Positions 58,950 to 64,000 of a stretch of 64,000 bases of DNA are shown one piece after another. Each line of letters opens with the position of its first letter. Position 1 is the stretch's first letter. The translations under genes were made by a program, and so were the position numbers. This stretch comes from Desulfocurvibacter africanus subsp. africanus DSM 2603 (GTDB lineage Bacteria; Desulfobacterota; Desulfovibrionia; Desulfovibrionales; Desulfovibrionaceae). The DNA lies in contig NZ_AULZ01000011.1 of NCBI RefSeq assembly GCF_000422545.1, forward strand, positions 107,522 to 171,521, read 5' to 3'. The notes under the pieces were generated by a model. That model saw only the letters and a list, made by a program, of their open reading frames with translations, was not told the DNA's origin and did not search any database.

Positions 58950-60440
58950 ATGAGCAGGCAGGCAGGAAACAGGGCCGCCCAGGCCAAGGCCAAGGCTGCC
59001 GAGTCGGGCGAGAGCATGGCCCCGGCGCGCGCACGGCCCTCTGGTCAGGCCCACGATCCGTCCCCGGGCCAAGCCAGGGAGCAACTGCGACCAGAGGTCG
59101 CGCCCGCGCCGCGCGGCAGGGACAGGTGGTCCTGGTACGGGCCGGGGCTCATGTGGATGGTCTCCTCCGTGGGCTCGGGCTCCATCCTGTTCACCCCGCG
59201 CGTGGGCTCGCGCTACGGCTTCGCCATGCTCTGGATGGCCGTGCTCGTGGCCTTTCTGACCTGGGTCATGATCCGCGAGATGGGCCGCTACTCCGTGGTC
59301 ACTGGCCGGACCATCCTCGTCGGCTACGACTCCGTGCCGGGCCCGCGCGGCTGGGCCGTGTGGCTCATCTTCCTGCCTGGCCTGATCAGCGGCGTGGCCG
59401 TGGTGGCCGGAATCGCCGGGCTGGCGGGCAGCGCGCTCATGCTGGCCCTGCCGGGCAGCCAGGCCTTCTACGCCGTGGGCATCATCCTCCTCTCGGCGGT
59501 CCTGGTGGTCAGCGGCCGCTACAAGAAACTGGAGAAGCTCACCACCATCATGGCCGCGGTGCTCATCCTGTCAGCCTTCGTCACGGCGCTCATGGTCTTT
59601 CCGGGCTGGGGAGCGCTGGCCTCGGGCATGGTTCCCACGCTCCCGGCCGATTTCGACGCATTCTTCGTCCTGCCCTGGGTGGGCTTTCTCCTGGCCGGGG
59701 CTGCGGGCGTCATGTGGTTCTCCTACTGGGTGGCCGCGCGCGGGTACGGCGGTGAACTGCTCGACCCGGGCGAGGCGAAGCGTGGGCGGCGGCCAGGGGC
59801 CGAGGAGCGCGGCTGGCTTCGCTCCTGGCTCGTGACCATGGGCATTACGGCAGCCATCGGCGTGGTCGGGGCTTCGCTGGTCAACGTGTCCTTCCTGACA
59901 CTGGGCGCGGAGTTGCTTCGGCCGCTTGGCATCATCCCCGAGGGCGTGCGCGTGGCCGAGGACCTGGCCAACCTGCTCACGCAGGTCTGGGGGCCGGCCG
60001 GGCTGTGGGTGCTCGTACTCGGCATGTTCGTTGCCTTGTGGGGCTCCATCCTAGCCAACCAGGACGGCTGGAGCCGCATGTACGCGGACGCCACGCTCAT
60101 GACTCTGCGCCGGGGCAGGCGCGACGAGGATCTGCCCGGCTGGCTGCGTCGCATGACAGCCAGCAGACTGCGCCTGCGCAACGCCTACGTGCTCGTCGTG
60201 CTCACAGCCGCGCCCATAGTGGCCTTCTTCTTGGTGCGCGATCCCGTGTCCATTCTGTCCGTGGGCGGCATCGTCTCGGCCGCGCACATGCCCGTGGTCG
60301 TGGGCCTGACCCTGTGGCTCAACCAGCGGCGATTGCCCCCCGAGTTCCGGCCGGGGCCAGTCTGGTTCACGGCCACGCTCGGCGTCGTGCTCTTCTACGG
60401 CTTCTTCTCGGCCATCTACTTCATCGGTCTACTACGCTGA
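58950..60440 (+). CDS. Nramp-related membrane transporter lacking the metal-binding motif
   Basis: 496 residues, an inner-membrane protein with about 11-12 helices after a polar, Ala/Arg-rich N-terminal ~65 residues. Overall similarity is to Nramp (SLC11) transporters, for example 'GPGLMWMVSSVGSGSILFTP' as the first helix. But the DPGN motif of helix 1 reads 'SSVGSG', and the usual 'MPH' of helix 6 reads 'MWFSYWVAARGYG'. The canonical Mn/Fe site is thus absent, so it may carry another substrate. Start ATG 58950 is 5 bp after the previous stop. Same compact operon. Confidence 0.8.
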   Translation: MSRQAGNRAAQAKAKAAESGESMAPARARPSGQAHDPSPGQAREQLRPEVAPAPRGRDRWSWYGPGLMWMVSSVGSGSILFTPRVGSRYGFAMLWMAVLVAFLTWVMIREMGRYSVVTGRTILVGYDSVPGPRGWAVWLIFLPGLISGVAVVAGIAGLAGSALMLALPGSQAFYAVGIILLSAVLVVSGRYKKLEKLTTIMAAVLILSAFVTALMVFPGWGALASGMVPTLPADFDAFFVLPWVGFLLAGAAGVMWFSYWVAARGYGGELLDPGEAKRGRRPGAEERGWLRSWLVTMGITAAIGVVGASLVNVSFLTLGAELLRPLGIIPEGVRVAEDLANLLTQVWGPAGLWVLVLGMFVALWGSILANQDGWSRMYADATLMTLRRGRRDEDLPGWLRRMTASRLRLRNAYVLVVLTAAPIVAFFLVRDPVSILSVGGIVSAAHMPVVVGLTLWLNQRRLPPEFRPGPVWFTATLGVVLFYGFFSAIYFIGLLR

Positions 60441-60460
60441 GCCCAAAGGGAGGTTGACCC

Positions 60461-61429
60461 ATGCGAATCGGCTATCACGCATCCCACGAGCAGTTCCCGC
60501 CGAGCCAGCTTCTCAAACTGGCGCGCCAAGCCGAGGAGGCGGGCTTTCAGGCCGTGCTCAGCTCGGACCATTTCCACCCCTGGGGCGAGGCGCAAGGCAA
60601 CAGCGGGCTGGCCTGGGCCTGGCTCGGAGCGGCGCTGCAGGCCACGAGCCTGCCCATGGGCGTGGTAAACGCGCCCGGCCAGCGCTACCACCCGGCCATC
60701 GTGGCCCAGGGCGCGGCGACCCTGGCCGAGATGTTCCCGGAGCGCTTCTGGATCGCCGTGGGCAGCGGACAGCTGCTCAACGAGGGCATCACGGGAGACA
60801 AATGGCCGGCCAAGCAGGCGCGCAACGAGCGTCTCCTGGAATCGGTCGAGATCATCCGCACGCTCCTGGCCGGCGAGACCGTCACCCGCCACGGCCATGT
60901 CCAGGTCGAGGAGGCCAGGCTCTACAGCCGTCCGGCCAAGCCCCCGGCCATCATCGGCGCGGCCATCACCTCGGAGACCGCCGAGTGGGTCGGCTCCTGG
61001 GCCGACGGGCTTATCACCATTTCTCAGCCCGCCGACAAGCTGAAAGAGGTGGTCGAAGCCTTTCGCCGGGGCGGGGGTAATGGCAAGCCCATGCGCCTCA
61101 AGGTGCAGCTATCCTATGCCCGCGACGAGAAGGAGGCCTTGGAACAGGGGCTTGCGCAGTGGCGCAACAACATCTTCCCTAGCAAGGTCCTCTCGGACCT
61201 GCGCTTGCCTGGTCAATTCGACGCAGTGGGAAGCATGATCTCCGGGGACGACCTGCGCGCGATGGTCCGTGTCTCGGCCGATCTGGATCGGCACGCCGAG
61301 TGGATCGCCGAAGACCTGGAGATGGGCTTCGAGGAGGTCTTCCTGCACAACGTGAACCGGGGCCAAGAACAGTTCATCCGCGACTTCGGCAAACGGGTGC
61401 TCCCGTCCCTGTCGCGCCTGGCGGCCTGA
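60461..61429 (+). CDS. LLM class flavin-dependent oxidoreductase (TIGR03885-type)
   Basis: 322 residues, bacterial luciferase-like monooxygenase fold. 'MRIGYHASHEQFPPSQLLKL' start, 'AVLSSDHFHPWGEAQGNSG', 'YHPAIVAQGAATLAEMFPER' and 'VGSGQLLNEGITGDKWP' match a subgroup commonly encoded next to GH15 enzymes. Cofactor (FMN or F420) and substrate are unknown. ATG 60461 follows GGGAGG, 20 bp after the Nramp-like gene; the GH15 gene begins 8 bp after its stop. Confidence 0.88.
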   Translation: MRIGYHASHEQFPPSQLLKLARQAEEAGFQAVLSSDHFHPWGEAQGNSGLAWAWLGAALQATSLPMGVVNAPGQRYHPAIVAQGAATLAEMFPERFWIAVGSGQLLNEGITGDKWPAKQARNERLLESVEIIRTLLAGETVTRHGHVQVEEARLYSRPAKPPAIIGAAITSETAEWVGSWADGLITISQPADKLKEVVEAFRRGGGNGKPMRLKVQLSYARDEKEALEQGLAQWRNNIFPSKVLSDLRLPGQFDAVGSMISGDDLRAMVRVSADLDRHAEWIAEDLEMGFEEVFLHNVNRGQEQFIRDFGKRVLPSLSRLAA

Positions 61430-61437
61430 GGAGGCAT

Positions 61438-63399
61438 ATGGCGCACCGCGAACCCTCCCCCGGCTACTCCGGCAGCTACAAGCCCATCTCCGACTACGCG
61501 CTCATCGGCAACCTGCGTACGGTCGCGCTCGTGGCCCTCGACGGCTCCATCGACTGGTGCTGTCTGCCGCACCTCGACCGGCCGAGCGTCTTCGCGGCAC
61601 TGCTCGACTCGCGGCGCGGGGGCCGCTTCCAGGTCGGCCTGCCGGGCGGCGGCCACGGGGAGCAGGCTTACCTTGAAGACACCAATATCCTGCGCACCGA
61701 ATTTCGCAGCGAGCAGGGCGAACTGGTCGTGACAGACTTCATGCCCCTGGAGGGCGACATCAACGGCTGCGGCGATTCCCGAGCCGAGCCCGAAATACAC
61801 CGGATACTGGAATGCAGGGGCGGAAGGCTCGAAGCCGAGGTGGAATGGTCCCCGCGCGTCGACTACGCCCGAGCCTCGATGCGCCTGGAACGCCGGGGCG
61901 ATATGTGGCTCGCCCTGGGCGGCGGCGAGGCCATGACCCTGGCCGGGCTTTCCGGCCTGTCGGACAGGTCGGAGGTGCGCGTGGACGACGACGGCTTCGG
62001 CCCTGTGCTGCGGACTCGCATCGCCCTGGAGCCTGGGCAAAGGCTGGCCTTAGTGACGCGCTGGGGCAGTGATGGACGTGGAGCCGACATCAAGGAGAGC
62101 TTTGAAGCTCTCGGGCGCACACACGAGGCGTGGCACGCCTGGGCCATTCATGAAGGAGAGGTGGAGAAGCGCGTCTGGGCCGGCGAATGGAAGGGCCTGA
62201 TCACCCGCTCGGCTCTGGCCTTCAAGCTCCTGACCCACGCCGACACCGGGGCCATCGCCGCAGCGGCCACAACCTCCCTGCCCGAGGTGATCGGCGGGGT
62301 GCGCAACTGGGACTACCGCTTCGCCTGGCTGCGCGATGCATCCCTGACCGCCCAGGCGCTCGTGTCCATCGGCCACGATGACGAGGCTGCTGACCTGCTC
62401 TTCTGGACCGAGCGTACAGCCGAGATCTGCTGCGAGCAGAAGCTCGACCTGCAGATCATGTACGGCCTACACGGCGAGCACGAGCTGCCTGAGACGACCC
62501 TGGATCACCTGGAGGGCTACCGGGGCTCCAGGCCCGTGCGCATCGGCAACGAGGCCGCCGACCAGTTCCAGCTTGAGACCTATGGCGAAGTCCTCAACAC
62601 CGGGTATGAGATCGTCAGGCGAGGGCTCAAGCTGCCCGAGCGACTCAAGGGCTTCCTCTCCTCGGTGGCGGACCATGTCTGCCGGGTCTGGGAGCGGCCG
62701 GACCAGGGCATCTGGGAGATGCGCGGCGGGCCGCGCCCCTTCACCTACTCCAAGGCCATGGCCTGGGTGGCCCTGGACCGGGCAGTGCTCCTGGCAGAGC
62801 GCAACGGCTTCCCCGGCGACGTGAACACCTGGCGCGCATCCCGCGAGCGCATCCGCCGGCAGGTGCTCGAACACGGCTTCAACCAGCGCCTTGGGGCATT
62901 CACGCAGACCTACGACTCCGACGAGTTGGACGCCGCCAACCTGCGGTTGCCGCTCCTGGAGTTCCTGCCCTTCAACGATCCGCGCGTCACCGGAACCATC
63001 AACCGCACCCTGGAGCAGCTGACCGACAACGGCCTCGTATACCGCTACAAGGCCGACGACGGCCTGCCGGGCAAGGAGGGAGCCTTCGGGCTGTGCACTT
63101 TCTGGCTCGTGGACTGTCTGTCCATGTCAGGCCGCGTGGACCAGGCCGGCGAACTGTTCGAGAGCATGACCAGACGCGCCAACCACGTAGGACTCTTCCC
63201 CGAGCAGTTCGATCCGGCCAGCGGCGAGTTCCTTGGCAACTTCCCACAGGCCTTCACGCACATTGGCCTCATCAACAGCGCGCTCTATCTGGCCATTGCC
63301 CAAAGACGCCAAGTACCGGAGCACGCGCCAGTGGGCTCGCCAGCCCACCGGATGGACGTCGGGCGCAAGCGGATACAGGCCGCCAGCGGCCACACCTGA
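61438..63399 (+). CDS. GH15 family glycosidase (glucoamylase/trehalase-like)
   Basis: 653 residues. An N-terminal beta-domain (about 15-230: 'YALIGNLRTVALVALDGSID') precedes the helical GH15 domain, with signature 'GGVRNWDYRFAWLRDASLTA', 'HLEGYRGSRPVRIGNEAADQ' and, near the end, 'EGAFGLCTFWLVDCLSMSGR'. GH15 enzymes hydrolyse terminal alpha-glucosidic bonds; this subgroup includes trehalases and glucodextranases. It ends the five-gene run. ATG 61438 follows GAGGAGG. It may hydrolyse trehalose or glucan made by the operon at 3.7-13 kb, an inference. Confidence 0.92.
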   Translation: MAHREPSPGYSGSYKPISDYALIGNLRTVALVALDGSIDWCCLPHLDRPSVFAALLDSRRGGRFQVGLPGGGHGEQAYLEDTNILRTEFRSEQGELVVTDFMPLEGDINGCGDSRAEPEIHRILECRGGRLEAEVEWSPRVDYARASMRLERRGDMWLALGGGEAMTLAGLSGLSDRSEVRVDDDGFGPVLRTRIALEPGQRLALVTRWGSDGRGADIKESFEALGRTHEAWHAWAIHEGEVEKRVWAGEWKGLITRSALAFKLLTHADTGAIAAAATTSLPEVIGGVRNWDYRFAWLRDASLTAQALVSIGHDDEAADLLFWTERTAEICCEQKLDLQIMYGLHGEHELPETTLDHLEGYRGSRPVRIGNEAADQFQLETYGEVLNTGYEIVRRGLKLPERLKGFLSSVADHVCRVWERPDQGIWEMRGGPRPFTYSKAMAWVALDRAVLLAERNGFPGDVNTWRASRERIRRQVLEHGFNQRLGAFTQTYDSDELDAANLRLPLLEFLPFNDPRVTGTINRTLEQLTDNGLVYRYKADDGLPGKEGAFGLCTFWLVDCLSMSGRVDQAGELFESMTRRANHVGLFPEQFDPASGEFLGNFPQAFTHIGLINSALYLAIAQRRQVPEHAPVGSPAHRMDVGRKRIQAASGHT

Positions 63400-63417
63400 A
63401 CACGGACGGAGGCGAGC

Positions 63418-63486
63418 ATGCGCATCATCAACACCTCTTTCCAGGCGATCCCGCGCCCCGCTTCGAGCAGATTCAATTCTGAGTAG
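63418..63486 (+). pseudogene. 22-codon truncated gene start after GH15
   Basis: A strong GGAGGCGAGC ribosome binding site is followed by ATG 63418 and 'MRIINTSFQAIPRPASSRFN' then 'SE' and TAG. The operon-style spacing (18 bp after GH15) suggests the head of a further gene cut off near the right end of the island. Too short to assign. Confidence 0.45.
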
Positions 63487-63695
63487 ATTATTTTACCGCA
63501 TTCCTAAACGGGGCACCCGCTGAAGAAGTGAGCAGTCAAGCCACAGCCCAATAGCAGCTCAGTGGTGAAGTCACCGAAGACAGCATTATGACAGGATGCA
63601 ACCAATCTAAACATGGGGGTACCTTTGGGGGTACATTCTTTCTAAAAAATTAGATACGGTTAAATTATAAGCTGTTACATGCAACATTCGACGGA

Positions 63696-63722
63696 CTCTC
63701 CCTCCGCCACATCAGAATCCAG
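63696..63722 (+). repeat. attR: duplicated 3' end of tRNA-Ser(TGA)
   Basis: 27 bp matching 49722-49748 at 26 positions. The rest of the tRNA is absent here. Confidence 0.8.
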
Positions 63723-63759
63723 TCAGATTCAAGCAAGTCCAAAGACCTAATTAAAACAA

Positions 63760-63792
63760 AAAAAGGCAGGCTCTCGATAGCCCTGCCTTTTT
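63760..63792 (+). terminator. rho-independent terminator beyond attR
   Basis: GGCAGG (63765-63770) and CCTGCC with an A-run before and a T-run after. Probably the original terminator of tRNA-Ser(TGA) before insertion. Confidence 0.8.
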
Positions 63793-63950
63793 GTTTCATT
63801 TATTGACTGGGGGCGTGGGGGACATTGTAGCGCGGCACTTGGTTTTGGCACCTGCGACAGCCGATTTTGACACCCCGCTGAACTCCTTCAATCCTTTGCA
63901 TAGTTCGTGATGAAGACCTCGCTTGCTGGCTGCGGGAGCGCGAGGAATTA

Positions 63951-64000
63951 GAGCATTTTGCTTTTGAAAATGCTCTGCAAGCCATGCGTCGGCATGGCTT
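63951..64000. repeat. two adjacent perfect inverted repeats at the window end
   Basis: GAGCATTTT (63951-63959) with AAAATGCTC (63967-63975), loop 7; then AAGCCATG (63979-63986) with CATGGCTT (63993-64000), loop 6. Together they form two side-by-side hairpins. Confidence 0.6.

Larger units (their letters stand above)
63487..64000. other. right end of the island and flank
   Basis: No complete gene. TGGGGGTA occurs at 63614-63621 and 63625-63632 as direct repeats, then attR (63696-63722) and a terminator. Beyond, a frame at the very end of the window (about 63880-64000) could be the start of a gene that continues outside, reading 'VRDEDLACWLREREELEHFA', but no start codon can be named. Confidence 0.4.

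Overview
The window is GC-rich, tightly packed bacterial DNA. Three things suggest a sulfate-reducing deltaproteobacterium of the Desulfovibrionaceae, possibly close to Desulfocurvibacter/Desulfovibrio africanus: the gene order ispG-proS-xseA-M23-xseB-ispA-dxs, the precorrin-2 dehydrogenase/HemX-like/hemA cluster, and the sulfur-activation genes. This is inferred from gene content and was not tested by alignment.

Layout. 1-3.6 kb: a FapA/DUF342 protein, a small unknown protein and a histidine phosphatase. 3.7-13.0 kb: an alpha-glucan/trehalose operon, glgE, a treS-maltokinase fusion, glgB and treZ. 13.0-16.5 kb: a bifunctional ATP sulfurylase/APS kinase (- strand) and a GAF-HD-GYP protein. 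16.7-25.0 kb: a long - strand housekeeping operon with three isoprenoid genes (ispG, ispA, dxs), proS, both exonuclease VII subunits and an M23 peptidase. 25.1-26.3 kb: a CysH-like PP-loop protein and a PPOX-fold protein.

26.4-29.4 kb is the remnant of an element integrated in tRNA-Arg(ACG). A 59-bp tRNA 3'-end duplication flanks it. Inside are a tyrosine integrase without its N-terminus, two broken IS3-type pieces and one intact unknown gene. Further transposase debris lies on both sides of an acetate transporter gene (29.7-30.7 kb). 30.9-34.2 kb: the tetrapyrrole cluster. 34.3-41.2 kb: two glycosyltransferases, a FemAB-like protein and ppsA. 41.3-49.7 kb: an SDR, a DUF2892 protein, tRNA-Ser(GGA), a GNAT, a broken heptosyltransferase 3' end, the ada-alkA alkylation-repair operon, a lipoprotein, an HD protein, a GT4 enzyme and tRNA-Ser(TGA).

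49.7-63.7 kb appears to be a 14-kb genomic island. The 3' end of tRNA-Ser(TGA) plus downstream bases is repeated (26 of 27 positions) at 63.7 kb, and G-rich direct repeats lie inside both ends. No integrase is visible. The cargo looks like stress and carbohydrate genes: a P-type ATPase, catalase HPII, a B12-binding-type radical SAM protein with an apparent 1-nt frameshift, and a compact five-gene run (sugar-lactone oxidase, rhodopsin-transducer-like protein, Nramp-like transporter lacking its metal motif, LLM oxidoreductase, GH15 glucosidase).

The strongest points for follow-up are: (1) the TreS half of the TreS-maltokinase fusion has lost its acid/base Glu (Gln249) and the invariant Arg two residues before the nucleophile (Asn205), although its kinase half looks intact; (2) the 14-kb tRNA-Ser island and its five-gene cassette; (3) an ATP sulfurylase domain that is degenerate at two catalytic motifs but fused to an intact APS kinase.
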